Below, piece after piece: positions 1 to 7,218 of a stretch of DNA of 26,620 nucleotides. Below the pieces are notes generated by a model. It saw only the letters and a program-made list of their open reading frames with translations, had not been told where the DNA came from and searched no databases. Both the position numbers and the translations under genes were made by a program. Location: contig CAZEZY010000014.1 in the NCBI GenBank assembly GCA_964516635.1, forward strand, positions 1-26,620, written 5' to 3'. How positions within the stretch are numbered: position 1 is the first letter of the stretch; every line of letters starts with the position of its first letter. Origin of the DNA: CAZEZY01 sp964516635. Its GTDB lineage: Bacteria > Pseudomonadota > Gammaproteobacteria > Burkholderiales > Burkholderiaceae_C.

Positions 1-460
1 GGCCTTCTTCCACGTTCACCTGGAACAGGTTGCGCAGGTCGTACTGGCTGGGCGCGGTCAGGCCCAGGTGGCGCTGCTGCTCCACGGATGCGGGCTCGGT
101 ATCGCCTTGCGTGACGATGATGCGGCGCAGGTTGGCGCGGTGCTCGCCAGGCACGTCCTGCCAGGCGGCTTCGCCCATGTGGTCGCCGAAGTGGATCTTG
201 CGGTCCTGTTCGGCCGGGTTCAGGAAGATGCCCCAGCGGTAGTCGGGCATTTTCACATGGCCAAACTGGGCCCAGCCCTGCGGGTCCACGCTGACGGCGG
301 TGCGCAGGTACACGTCGAAGTTCTGCGAGCCGTCCGGGCCCATGTCCTGCCACCACTGCAGGTAGTTGGGCTGCCAGTGCTCCAGGGCGCGCTGCAGGGT
401 GCGGTCTTCGCTCAGGTTGACGTTGTTGGGGATTTTTTCGCTGTAGTTGATGCCGGACAT
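1..460 (-). CDS. boxB: Benzoyl-CoA 2,3-epoxidase subunit BoxB (partial, N-terminal 153 residues)
   Basis: BoxB is the di-iron oxygenase component that, with the reductase BoxA, converts benzoyl-CoA and O2 to 2,3-epoxybenzoyl-CoA in the cytoplasm. Only the first 153 residues are present because the gene runs off the start of the window; the full protein is about 470 residues. The N-terminus begins MSGINYSEKIPNNVNLSED and continues with a Trp-rich HWQPNYLQWWQDMGPDG stretch, both characteristic of the family. Glu122 and Glu152 (in VNVEEG) fall where I recall the first two iron-ligand glutamates of the Azoarcus enzyme, shifted by two residues; the other ligands lie outside. The start is supported by a GGAG ribosome site 8 bases upstream. 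It follows boxC by 92 bases on the same strand, so the two are probably co-transcribed. boxA is expected further along the minus strand, beyond the window. Confidence 0.95.
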   Translation of the reverse strand, partial: MSGINYSEKIPNNVNLSEDRTLQRALEHWQPNYLQWWQDMGPDGSQNFDVYLRTAVSVDPQGWAQFGHVKMPDYRWGIFLNPAEQDRKIHFGDHMGEAAWQDVPGEHRANLRRIIVTQGDTEPASVEQQRHLGLTAPSQYDLRNLFQVNVEEG

Positions 461-508
461 GAGACAGTCTCCGAGAAACAAACGCGGTGGAAATGGCATT
501 CGGTTGCA

Positions 509-531
509 GCGGGCACCACCGGGAAGCCCGC
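509..531 (-). other. Hairpin in the boxC-boxB intercistronic gap
   Basis: The 92-base gap between boxC and boxB contains a GCGGGC/GCCCGC pair of arms (509-514 and 526-531) around an 11-base spacer. No T-run follows on the minus strand, so it is unlikely to be a strong terminator. It could be an mRNA stability or processing element that sets the BoxC to BoxB ratio, or chance in GC-rich DNA. Confidence 0.25.
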
Positions 532-552
532 CACACAACGATCAGAAAACGA

Positions 553-2217
553 TCAGACGCGGTTCATGTCGAACTGGGCCTTGTCGCCCTTGCCGTACAC
601 CTTCAGGGCACCCTTTTCGCCCACGGCGTTGGGACGCTGGAAGATCCAGTTCTGCCAGGCGGTCAGGCGGCCGAAGATCCGGGTGAACATGTTTTCCTGC
701 TGGGCAAAACGCAGGTTGGCTTCCAGGCCGGTCAGGGCATCGGGCGACATGGCCGCACGCTGCTCCAGCTCCAGGCGGATCTCGTCGGCCCAGTCGATGT
801 CGTCCAGAGCGGCCGTGACGAGGCCCAGCTTGGCGGCTTCGTCGCCATTGAGCGCCTGACCGATGGCGCCACGGGCAGCGGCCATCGGGCCCGCTTCTTC
901 ATAGAAGCGACGTGCCAGCCGGGACTGGCCATTCACCATCGGGAAGGTGCCGAAGTTCAGTTCGCTCAGTTGCAGCTTGGGCTCGTTCTCGGTGGCCACC
1001 AGCATATAGGCCCGGTCAGCGGCAAAGGCCAGTTCGGCCAGGGTGCCCGCAAAGCAGGAACCCTCTTCGATCAGGGCAAACAGGCTGCGGCTGGACACGT
1101 CGAGGCGGGCCAGCGTGCGGCGCAGCATGCCGATGGTTTCGTTCACGAACCAGTGGCTCTGGTGAGCCTGCAGCGTGGCATCCATGGCCAGCACGGCGGC
1201 GGCGTCACCGCTGGTCTTCAGCACCCAGGTGCCGATGTCCAGCTCGTTGGTGCGCATGTGCAGGATCGCATCGTCCAGATCACGGGCCATGGACAGCGGA
1301 TACCAGTTCACGCCAGCGGCTTCAATGCCGGCGATGTCGGTCGGCTGGGCACCGGCGGGGGCCTTCACGGTGAAGGTGGCCAGGCGCTTGACGCGGTCGA
1401 TGTCGACGGTGACATGGGTGTAGGTCAGCTGGTCGGCTTCGATGGTGCGCTGCAGCGGGGTGAGTTCCACACCCTTGGCGCCAGCGCCCGGACGGGTGCT
1501 GCCAGCGGCGTGCTTCTCGGCACGCTCTCGCACCACCTGCGGGAACTGTGCCGGCTTGGCGATGGCATCCACCAGACGCCAGTCCACCGCCTTCTGGCCC
1601 CGAACGCCTTCCACGCTGGTGCAGAAGATGTCGGCCAGGTCGTGGCGCACGTGGCGCTTGTCGGTCACGCGGGTCAGGCCACCGGTACCAGGCAGCACGC
1701 CCAGCAACGGCACTTCAGGCAGGCTCACGCTGGAGGAACGGTCGTCCACCAGCACGATGTCGTCGCAGGCCAGGGCGAGTTCGTAACCCCCCCCGGCGCA
1801 GGCGCCGTTCAGAGCGGCCACGAACTTCAGGCCGGAATGCTGGGAGGAATCCTCAATCCCGTTGCGGGTTTCGTTGGTGAACTTGCAGAAGTTCACTTTC
1901 CAGCCGTGAGTGGACAGACCCAGCATGAAGATGTTGGCGCCCGAGCAGAAGATGCGGTCGCGCAGGCTGGTCACCACCACGGCCCTGACTTCAGGGTGCT
2001 CGAAACGGATGCGCTGAAGGGCGTCGTGGAGCTCGATGTCCACGCCCAGGTCGTAGCTGTTGAGCTTGAGCTTGTAGCCGGGGCGCAGGCCGGCGTCTTC
2101 GTTGATGTTCAGCGCCAGCGTGGCCACTTCGCCGTCAAACGACAGCGTGACGTGCTTGTACTGCGAGGGGTGCGTCTGGTAGTTGACGATCGGATTGGTC
2201 ACGGGGTTGGTGGTCAT
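553..2217 (-). CDS. boxC: 2,3-epoxybenzoyl-CoA dihydrolase (benzoyl-CoA-dihydrodiol lyase) BoxC
   Basis: BoxC hydrolytically opens the ring of 2,3-epoxybenzoyl-CoA to 3,4-dehydroadipyl-CoA semialdehyde plus formate. The protein is 554 residues, the usual size, and has a duplicated crotonase (enoyl-CoA hydratase) architecture. The N-terminal half carries the CoA-binding signature FCSGANIFMLG and the oxyanion-hole segment NGACAGGGYELALACDDI. The C-terminal half carries a second, degenerate crotonase-like domain. The start giving MTTNPVTNPIVNYQTHPSQY is chosen because AGGAG lies just upstream (rc of 2221-2230 region) and because an upstream in-frame ATG at 2307 would begin inside the predicted -35 box. 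It has its own near-consensus promoter with TGCA repeats, so boxR read-through is not required for expression. boxB follows on the same strand. Confidence 0.96.
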   Translation of the reverse strand: MTTNPVTNPIVNYQTHPSQYKHVTLSFDGEVATLALNINEDAGLRPGYKLKLNSYDLGVDIELHDALQRIRFEHPEVRAVVVTSLRDRIFCSGANIFMLGLSTHGWKVNFCKFTNETRNGIEDSSQHSGLKFVAALNGACAGGGYELALACDDIVLVDDRSSSVSLPEVPLLGVLPGTGGLTRVTDKRHVRHDLADIFCTSVEGVRGQKAVDWRLVDAIAKPAQFPQVVRERAEKHAAGSTRPGAGAKGVELTPLQRTIEADQLTYTHVTVDIDRVKRLATFTVKAPAGAQPTDIAGIEAAGVNWYPLSMARDLDDAILHMRTNELDIGTWVLKTSGDAAAVLAMDATLQAHQSHWFVNETIGMLRRTLARLDVSSRSLFALIEEGSCFAGTLAELAFAADRAYMLVATENEPKLQLSELNFGTFPMVNGQSRLARRFYEEAGPMAAARGAIGQALNGDEAAKLGLVTAALDDIDWADEIRLELEQRAAMSPDALTGLEANLRFAQQENMFTRIFGRLTAWQNWIFQRPNAVGEKGALKVYGKGDKAQFDMNRV

Positions 2218-2244
2218 GGCTGGCTCCTGGTATGAGGTCTTCTG

Positions 2245-2288
2245 TGCAACATGCACTGAATTGCATCTATGAGATGAATCATACTGCA
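2245..2288. promoter_or_regulatory. TGCA cluster, candidate BoxR operator at the boxC promoter
   Basis: TGCA occurs at 2245-2248, 2252-2255, 2262-2265 and 2285-2288, with a further copy at 2319-2322. The 2252/2262 pair has a TGCA-N6-TGCA arrangement, which also occurs at 3374/3384 in the boxR-boxD gap. From memory, BoxR/BzdR regulators bind repeated TGCA motifs and are released by benzoyl-CoA. The placement across and just downstream of the predicted -10 fits repression. Binding itself is inferred. Confidence 0.6.
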
Positions 2289-2307
2289 TGTATCCGACCT
2301 GTGTCAA
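2278..2307 (-). promoter_or_regulatory. Candidate sigma-70 promoter of boxCB(A)
   Basis: Read on the minus strand, TTGACA (2307-2302) is followed by an 18-base spacer and TATGAT (2283-2278). This matches the -35 consensus exactly and the -10 box at 4 of 6 positions. Predicted transcription would start near 2271, leaving a leader of about 54 bases before the boxC ATG. One TGCA motif lies inside the spacer (2285-2288), and a TGCA pair lies just downstream of the predicted start. Confidence 0.7.
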
Positions 2308-2326
2308 ATGAATTTTAATGCATCAT

Positions 2327-2344
2327 ATCAGGACTTACCCTGAT
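2327..2344. repeat. Inverted repeat ATCAGG-N6-CCTGAT between boxR and boxC
   Basis: Perfect six-base arms at 2327-2332 and 2339-2344 surround a six-base loop, immediately after the boxR stop. No T-run follows in the direction of boxR transcription, so it is at best a weak terminator. The same two hexamers recur in opposite order at 3347-3361 in the boxR-boxD gap, which suggests a protein site as an alternative. Confidence 0.35.
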
Positions 2345-2347
2345 GCG

Positions 2348-3310
2348 TCATGTCGTCATTTGCAGGAAACGGCGGACCTCCAGTTTCAGTCGCTGGTATG
2401 TCTCGTCCTCGGGGTAGGCACTCGTGTTGATCGCCAGATCGGCTTTGGAGTAGAAAGCCGAACGCCCCTCCAGAATGCGCTTGAGGTCTTCCAGGGCTTC
2501 GCGGCTGGCGGCCATGGGACGCATGTCCCCCTGAGCCGCCACACGAGACAGGTGATCGGCCGGGTCGGCCTGCAGCCAGACCGTTGTGCAATGCTGAAGC
2601 AAGAGATTGAAATTGGCCGAATCGGACACCAGCCCACCGGGTGTGGCAATCACGACTTCCGGGTAGATCTGGATCGCCTCCTCCAGGGCGCGGCGCTCGT
2701 AGCGCCGGTAGGCGTTGGTGCCGTAGAGGTTGTGAATCTCACTGATGCTGCAGCCTGCAAACTGCTCGATCTCCCGGCTGAGCTCGATGAAAGGGTAGCC
2801 CATGTCGGCGGCCAGTCGCCGGCCCAGCGAAGACTTGCCTGCACCGCGCAAGCCTATCAGAGCGATGCGGGCATGTCGGCCCTGGGCATCGACACCGGTG
2901 CTGCCAAACAGTTCGACCAGTTTCATGCGGGCGCGCCGCAGTTCGGATTCGTCACGCCCCTGCATCAATTCGCGGATCAGCAACCATTCGGGCGATGAGG
3001 TGGTGACATCGCCCAGCAACTCGGCCAGCGAGCATTGCAAGGCGCGCGCCACCTGCAGCAGCACCAGAATGGACGCATTGCCGGAGCCGTATTCCAGATT
3101 GGCCAGGTGCCTCTCGGACACATCGGCGGCCAGCGCCACCGCCTTGCGGGTCATGCCCCGACGCGATCGCAGGGTCCGAACCCGCTCGCCCAGGGCAACC
3201 AGGAATGGACTCCGGTCATCTCCGGAACCCTCCACCCCGTCCAGGACGATGCCCAGACTGTCTTTGTGATGAACCCCGGAAGAAATTGAGACTGTGGCCG
3301 CTTCTGACAT
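2348..3310 (-). CDS. boxR: BoxR-type transcriptional regulator (XRE helix-turn-helix fused to shikimate-kinase-like domain)
   Basis: This 320-residue protein joins an N-terminal XRE helix-turn-helix (about residues 37-100, including GMTRKAVALAADVSERHLANLE) to a C-terminal shikimate-kinase-like P-loop domain beginning with a Walker A motif GLRGAGKS at 153-160. That fusion defines the BoxR/BzdR family. In characterised members the kinase-like domain has lost catalysis and senses benzoyl-CoA, which relieves repression of the box genes. The start MSEAATVSIS is preferred over an in-frame codon 54 bases upstream because it gives the family-typical length; only a weak ribosome site is visible. It has about 35 residues before the helix-turn-helix. 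It diverges from boxD and precedes boxC on the same strand, and TGCA repeats on both sides suggest autoregulation as well as control of both catabolic arms. Confidence 0.93.
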   Translation of the reverse strand: MSEAATVSISSGVHHKDSLGIVLDGVEGSGDDRSPFLVALGERVRTLRSRRGMTRKAVALAADVSERHLANLEYGSGNASILVLLQVARALQCSLAELLGDVTTSSPEWLLIRELMQGRDESELRRARMKLVELFGSTGVDAQGRHARIALIGLRGAGKSSLGRRLAADMGYPFIELSREIEQFAGCSISEIHNLYGTNAYRRYERRALEEAIQIYPEVVIATPGGLVSDSANFNLLLQHCTTVWLQADPADHLSRVAAQGDMRPMAASREALEDLKRILEGRSAFYSKADLAINTSAYPEDETYQRLKLEVRRFLQMTT

Positions 3311-3346
3311 GTGACACCGTTGTGGTTTTGCAGGCCAAGGGAAAAC

Positions 3347-3361
3347 CCTGATCAAATCAGG
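3347..3361. repeat. Inverted repeat CCTGAT-N3-ATCAGG upstream of boxR
   Basis: A perfect 15-base dyad lies in the 161-base divergent gap between boxR and boxD, about 40 bases upstream of the boxR ATG. Its arms are the same hexamers found at 2327-2344 but in swapped order. It could be an additional regulator site or chance; no binding protein can be named. Confidence 0.35.
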
Positions 3362-3373
3362 CAACCCAAAACA

Positions 3374-3413
3374 TGCACTTTAATGCATACTACAAAGCAC
3401 GCACGATAGTGCA
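3374..3413. promoter_or_regulatory. TGCA cluster, candidate BoxR operator in the boxR-boxD divergent region
   Basis: TGCA occurs at 3374-3377, 3384-3387 and 3410-3413. The first two form TGCA-N6-TGCA, the same arrangement as at 2252-2265 upstream of boxC. The local DNA is AT-rich for this genome, consistent with divergent promoters, but I could not assign convincing -35/-10 pairs for boxR or boxD here. Confidence 0.55.
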
Positions 3414-3471
3414 TTTATACCGTCTTTGGCGGGCACTGAACAGATCCGCTCCTCAATCATTTGACAAAACA

Positions 3472-5049
3472 ATGAACCAAACTGCATTGCTTCCCAATTT
3501 CTGGTCAGGTCGATGGCAAGCCGGCCGTGGCCACGGGACGCCCCTCTTTGACCCGGTGCTGGGCACCGAACTGGTCCGCGTTTCCAGCCAGGGGCTCGAC
3601 CTGGCCGAGGGTTTTCGCTTTGCCCGTGACCAGGGCGGCGGCGCCCTGCGGGCCCTGAGCTACGGCCAACGCGCCGCCCTGCTGGGCGAGATCGTGAAGG
3701 TGTTGCAGGCCAACCGCGAAGCCTACGAAGAGATCGCCACCGCCAACTCGGGCACCGTCGCCAAGGATTCGGCTGTGGACATTGACGGTGGCATCTTCAC
3801 CCTCGGTTACTACGCCAAGCAGGGTGCGGCCCTGGGCGACGCCCACTTCCTGCTGGACGGTGAGCGCATCCGCATGGCCAAGGACCCGCTGTTCCAGACC
3901 CAGCACATCCTCACCCCCACCCGTGGCGTGGCGCTGTTCATCAACGCCTTCAACTTCCCGAGCTGGGGCCTGTGGGAAAAGGCCGCGCCGGCCCTGCTGT
4001 CGGGCGTGCCCGTCATCGTCAAGCCCGCCACCAGCACCGCGTGGCTCACCCAGCGCATGGTGCAGGACGTGATCGACGCCAAGATCCTGCCCGCCGGGGC
4101 GCTGTCCATCGTCTGCGGCTCGTCGGCCGGTCTGATGGACCAGCTCGAACCGTTCGACGTGGTGTCCTTCACCGGCTCGGCCGAAACGGGGCGCATCATC
4201 CGCTCGCACCCGGCCGTGGCGCAACGCTCGGTGCGCTGCAACATCGAGGCCGACAGCGTCAATTCGGCTCTGCTGGACCCCGCCGCCACCGCCGACAGCG
4301 AAGCCTTCAACCTGCTGGTGAGCGAGGTGGTGCGCGAAATGACCGTCAAGAGCGGCCAGAAGTGCACCGCGATCCGCCGCGTGTTCGTGCCGCGCGCGCT
4401 GTACGACGCCGCCGCCCAGGCGATTGCCGCCAAACTGGCCAAGACCACCGTGGGCAACCCGCGCAGCGAAGGCGTGCACATGGGCGCCCTCGTGAGCCGA
4501 GAACAATACGACAACGTGCTGGCCGGCATCGCCCACCTGAAGACCGAAGCCGACGTGCTGTTCGACGGCAGCCAGGTGGCTCTGGTGAATGCCGACCCCG
4601 GGGTGGCCGCCTGCGTGGCTCCCACCCTGCTGGGGAGCCGCCAGCCAGCCAGCGCCCGCGTGCTGCACGAGGTGGAAGTGTTCGGCCCGGTCGCCACGCT
4701 CATGGCCTACGACGGCATCGAGCAGGCCCACGAGCTGATCCGCCGCGGCGAGGGTTCGCTGGTCATGTCGGTCTACAGTGCCGATCCGGCCTTCATCGCG
4801 CAGACGGCGGCCGAACTGGGCTCCAGCCATGGCCGCATCCACGCCATTTCGCCCGACATCGCCACGCTGCACAGCGGCCATGGCAACGTGATGCCGATGT
4901 CGCTGCACGGCGGCCCGGGACGTGCGGGCGGCGGCGAAGAACTCGGCGGCCTGCGCGCGCTGGGCTTCTACCACCGGCGTAGCGCCGTACAGGCCAGCAC
5001 CGCTGCGCTTGACCAGTGGGGCAGCCGCGCCGCTGCCCTGAATGTCTGA
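3472..5049 (+). CDS. boxD: 3,4-dehydroadipyl-CoA semialdehyde dehydrogenase BoxD
   Basis: BoxD oxidises 3,4-dehydroadipyl-CoA semialdehyde, the BoxC product, to 3,4-dehydroadipyl-CoA using NADP+; the acyl-CoA then enters beta-oxidation-like steps. The 525-residue protein is an aldehyde dehydrogenase of the PaaZ/PaaN-like group. Visible motifs are NAFNFPSWGLWEKAAPALL (substrate and cofactor entry), FTGSAETGR (nucleotide-binding loop), the general base Glu259 in CNIEADSVNS, and the catalytic Cys298 in SGQKCTAIRR. The start MNQTALLPNFW is chosen because it gives the family N-terminus; a longer frame opening at 3373 would translate through the TGCA operator region. bclA follows after 39 bases on the same strand, so the two form an operon divergent from boxR. 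Confidence 0.93.
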   Translation: MNQTALLPNFWSGRWQAGRGHGTPLFDPVLGTELVRVSSQGLDLAEGFRFARDQGGGALRALSYGQRAALLGEIVKVLQANREAYEEIATANSGTVAKDSAVDIDGGIFTLGYYAKQGAALGDAHFLLDGERIRMAKDPLFQTQHILTPTRGVALFINAFNFPSWGLWEKAAPALLSGVPVIVKPATSTAWLTQRMVQDVIDAKILPAGALSIVCGSSAGLMDQLEPFDVVSFTGSAETGRIIRSHPAVAQRSVRCNIEADSVNSALLDPAATADSEAFNLLVSEVVREMTVKSGQKCTAIRRVFVPRALYDAAAQAIAAKLAKTTVGNPRSEGVHMGALVSREQYDNVLAGIAHLKTEADVLFDGSQVALVNADPGVAACVAPTLLGSRQPASARVLHEVEVFGPVATLMAYDGIEQAHELIRRGEGSLVMSVYSADPAFIAQTAAELGSSHGRIHAISPDIATLHSGHGNVMPMSLHGGPGRAGGGEELGGLRALGFYHRRSAVQASTAALDQWGSRAAALNV

Positions 5050-5088
5050 CCCCTTGACACCGATACCACCCCGCCAGAGGAGACACCC

Positions 5089-6711
5089 ATGATGCACCGC
5101 CTGCCCCCACCACCCCCGGCAGAATACAACTTCGCCCAGGACCTGATCCGACTCAACGCCTCGCGCAACGGGAAAGTGGCGCTGATCGACGACCATGGCC
5201 AGCTGACCTACGGCGAACTCGCCGAGCAGATCCGTCGCATGGCCAACGGTCTGCGGTCGCTGGGTTTGCGCCGCGAAGAGCGTGTGCTGCTGCTCATGCA
5301 CGACAGCAACGACTGGATCGTCGGTTTCCTGGGTGCGCTGTACGCTGGCATCGTGCCAGTGTGCCTGAACACCTTGCTCACCGCCGAAGATTACGCTTTC
5401 ATGCTGCGCAACTGCCGCGCACAGGCAGCGTTGGTGTCCGAGACGCTGCTGCCCACACTGGAGGCCGCGCTGGAACAGGGCCCGCACGAGGTCAGGCACC
5501 TGGTGGTGTCGAATTCCACTTCGCCGCTGCCCGCCGCGCCAGGCCACCAAGCCGTTGCCATGAGCGACCTGCTGGCCCGAAGTGCCCCCCAGGCCATCCC
5601 CACCGTCACGATGGCGGACGAAGCGGCCTTCTGGCTGTATTCCTCTGGCTCCACCGGCCGCCCCAAGGGCACGGTGCATACCCAGGGCAACCTCTACTGG
5701 ACAGCCGCCCTTTACGCCCAACCGGTGCTGGGCCTCACCGAGGCCGACACCGTGTTCTCGGCCGCCAAGCTGTTCTTTGCCTACGGCCTGGGTAACGCGC
5801 TGAGTTTCCCGCTGAGCGTGGGCGCCACCGTGGTGCTCATGGCCGAGCGCCCCACGCCGCAGGCCGTGTTCAAGCGCCTGACCGGCAACACCCCCGCCCT
5901 GGCCGGCCGCCAACCGACCGTGTTCTACGGTGCCCCCACCGGCTATGGCGGCATGCTGGCCCAGCCCGACCTGCCCGCCAGGGCCGATGTGGCCCTGAGA
6001 CTGTGTTCATCGGCCGGCGAGGCCCTGCCACGCGATATCGGTGACCGCTGGACGGCCCACTTCGGTGCCGAAATCATCGACGGCATCGGCTCCACCGAAA
6101 TGCTGCACATCTTCCTGTCCAACCGCCCGGGCGATGTGCGCTACGGCACCACTGGCAAGCCGGTGCCCGGTTACGAAGTGGAACTCCGCGACGAAGAGGG
6201 CACCCCCATGAAGCCGAACGCCGATGGCTCCATCGACATCGGCGACCTCTACATCAAGGGCCCGAGCGCCGCGCTGATGTACTGGCACAACCGAGAGAAG
6301 TCGCGCGACACTTTCCGGGGCGAATGGACCAAGAGCGGCGACAAGTACAGCCGCGACGCCGAGGGCTACTACACCTACGCCGGTCGCAACGACGACATGC
6401 TCAAGGTCAGCGGCATCTATGTCAGCCCGTTCGAAGTGGAAGCCACGCTGGTGCAGCACCCGGCCATCCTGGAAGCGGCCGTGATTGGCAAGACCGACAA
6501 CGAAGGCCTGACCAAGACCAAGGCCTTCATCGTGCTGAAAGCCGGCCAGGCGCTGGATGAGGACGGCGTCAAGGCCTTCTGCAAGGAGCATCTGGCCCCT
6601 TACAAATACCCTCGTTACATCGAGTTCGTGCAGGAACTGCCCAAGACGGCCACTGGCAAGATCCAGCGCTTCAAGCTGCGCGACCTGGAAGCATCCCGGG
6701 CCGGCGCCTGA
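5089..6711 (+). CDS. bclA: Benzoate-CoA ligase
   Basis: This 540-residue AMP-forming acyl-CoA synthetase activates benzoate to benzoyl-CoA, the entry step of the box pathway. The P-loop SSGSTGRPKG occupies residues 185-194. The adenylation motif GIGSTEMLHIF lies in the middle, and the C-terminal adenylation lysine is Lys524 in KTATGKIQR. AKLFFAYGLGNALSFPL and the region around FYGAPTGYGGML resemble the aromatic substrate pocket of benzoate-CoA ligases. Two adjacent ATG codons are possible starts; GAGGAGA lies just upstream. Sitting directly after boxD and next to boxC, boxB and boxR makes benzoate the likely substrate over 4-hydroxybenzoate or fatty acids. The stop codon overlaps the T-run of the terminator serving the convergent gene. 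Confidence 0.93.
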   Translation: MMHRLPPPPPAEYNFAQDLIRLNASRNGKVALIDDHGQLTYGELAEQIRRMANGLRSLGLRREERVLLLMHDSNDWIVGFLGALYAGIVPVCLNTLLTAEDYAFMLRNCRAQAALVSETLLPTLEAALEQGPHEVRHLVVSNSTSPLPAAPGHQAVAMSDLLARSAPQAIPTVTMADEAAFWLYSSGSTGRPKGTVHTQGNLYWTAALYAQPVLGLTEADTVFSAAKLFFAYGLGNALSFPLSVGATVVLMAERPTPQAVFKRLTGNTPALAGRQPTVFYGAPTGYGGMLAQPDLPARADVALRLCSSAGEALPRDIGDRWTAHFGAEIIDGIGSTEMLHIFLSNRPGDVRYGTTGKPVPGYEVELRDEEGTPMKPNADGSIDIGDLYIKGPSAALMYWHNREKSRDTFRGEWTKSGDKYSRDAEGYYTYAGRNDDMLKVSGIYVSPFEVEATLVQHPAILEAAVIGKTDNEGLTKTKAFIVLKAGQALDEDGVKAFCKEHLAPYKYPRYIEFVQELPKTATGKIQRFKLRDLEASRAGA

Positions 6712-6731
6712 AAAACCCCAGGCACCCGGGG
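6711..6731 (-). terminator. Intrinsic terminator of the apbC-PACE unit
   Basis: On the minus strand, CCCCGG and CTGGGG (one G-U pair) flank a four-base loop and are followed immediately by TTTTT (6715-6711). This is a standard intrinsic terminator just after the PACE stop codon. The T-run shares its last base with the bclA stop codon. A competing longer stem (6722-6729 with 6741-6748) overlaps the end of the PACE gene. On the plus strand there is no T-run, so it is not a good terminator for bclA. Confidence 0.6.
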
Positions 6732-6735
6732 CAAC

Positions 6736-7218
6736 TCAGTCCGGGTGCTGCAGGGCAGATTGAGGCAAGCCGAACACCCGGTCAAACGCCCAGGTGAACG
6801 CCATGGTGTAGAACAGGAAAAACACCAGCAGGCCGGCATCGGCCAGAAACGCCAGCCAGAGCGAGGTGTTGAGCCACCAGGCCATCACCGGGATGAGAAG
6901 AACAGCCAAGCCGCCTTCAAAACCAATGCCATGCGCCACACGACGGCGCCAGGAACGACCCTTGACCGCCTGCTTGCGCTCCCAACGCTCAAAAAGGCTG
7001 TTGAAGACATAGTTCCAGGCCAGTGCAATGCCCGAGGTCAGCACGGCCAAGCCCAGCGCCGAGCCGGCCGGCTCACGAAACGCCCAGGCCAGCGCGGTCG
7101 CGACGAAAATGACCGCAAACGTTTCATAAAGCACCGCTTGCACGACCCGTCGGGTACGCGGCCCCATGCGGCGCCAGGGAGGCGGCGTCCTCCCCGGCGC
7201 CGGAGGGTTCTGAACCAT
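6736..7218 (-). CDS. PACE-family (AceI-like) multidrug/biocide efflux membrane protein
   Basis: This 160-residue membrane protein has four transmembrane segments arranged as two tandem bacterial transmembrane pair domains. Family motifs are clear: a membrane glutamate in VLYETFAVIF (Glu32), WNYVFNSLFERWER in the first domain, RRVAHGIGFEGGLA opening the second, and FYTMAFTWAFDRVFG near the end. Characterised PACE proteins export chlorhexidine, acriflavine and similar cations, or short polyamines, using the proton gradient; the substrate here cannot be predicted. It carries about 20 extra Pro/Arg-rich residues at the N-terminus before the first helix. Its ATG overlaps the apbC stop in a TGATG arrangement, implying translational coupling to an iron-sulfur carrier, which is an unexpected partner. 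A terminator follows directly. Confidence 0.9.
   Translation of the reverse strand: MVQNPPAPGRTPPPWRRMGPRTRRVVQAVLYETFAVIFVATALAWAFREPAGSALGLAVLTSGIALAWNYVFNSLFERWERKQAVKGRSWRRRVAHGIGFEGGLAVLLIPVMAWWLNTSLWLAFLADAGLLVFFLFYTMAFTWAFDRVFGLPQSALQHPD

Noticed and set aside
487..2235. An open frame of 582 codons on the plus strand opposite boxC
   Set aside because: It mirrors boxC codon by codon with low-complexity His/Gly/Gln content and no ribosome site; boxC has full crotonase motifs.
2327..2344. Rho-independent terminator for boxR
   Set aside because: The six-base stem is not followed by a T-run on the minus strand, so it is listed only as an inverted repeat.
3461..3466. TTGACA just before the boxD ATG as a -35 box
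   Set aside because: It lies five bases before the start codon of boxD and has no -10 at a usable distance; a promoter here would start inside the gene.
3373..3471. In-frame N-terminal extension of boxD by 33 codons
   Set aside because: It would translate through the TGCA operator region, has no family similarity, and lacks a ribosome site; the ATG at 3472 gives the expected N-terminus.
3505..5913. An open frame of 802 codons on the minus strand opposite boxD and bclA
   Set aside because: It is antisense to two clear enzyme genes, has a Gly/His/Gln/Val-rich composition typical of the reverse of GC-rich coding DNA, and shows no domain motif.
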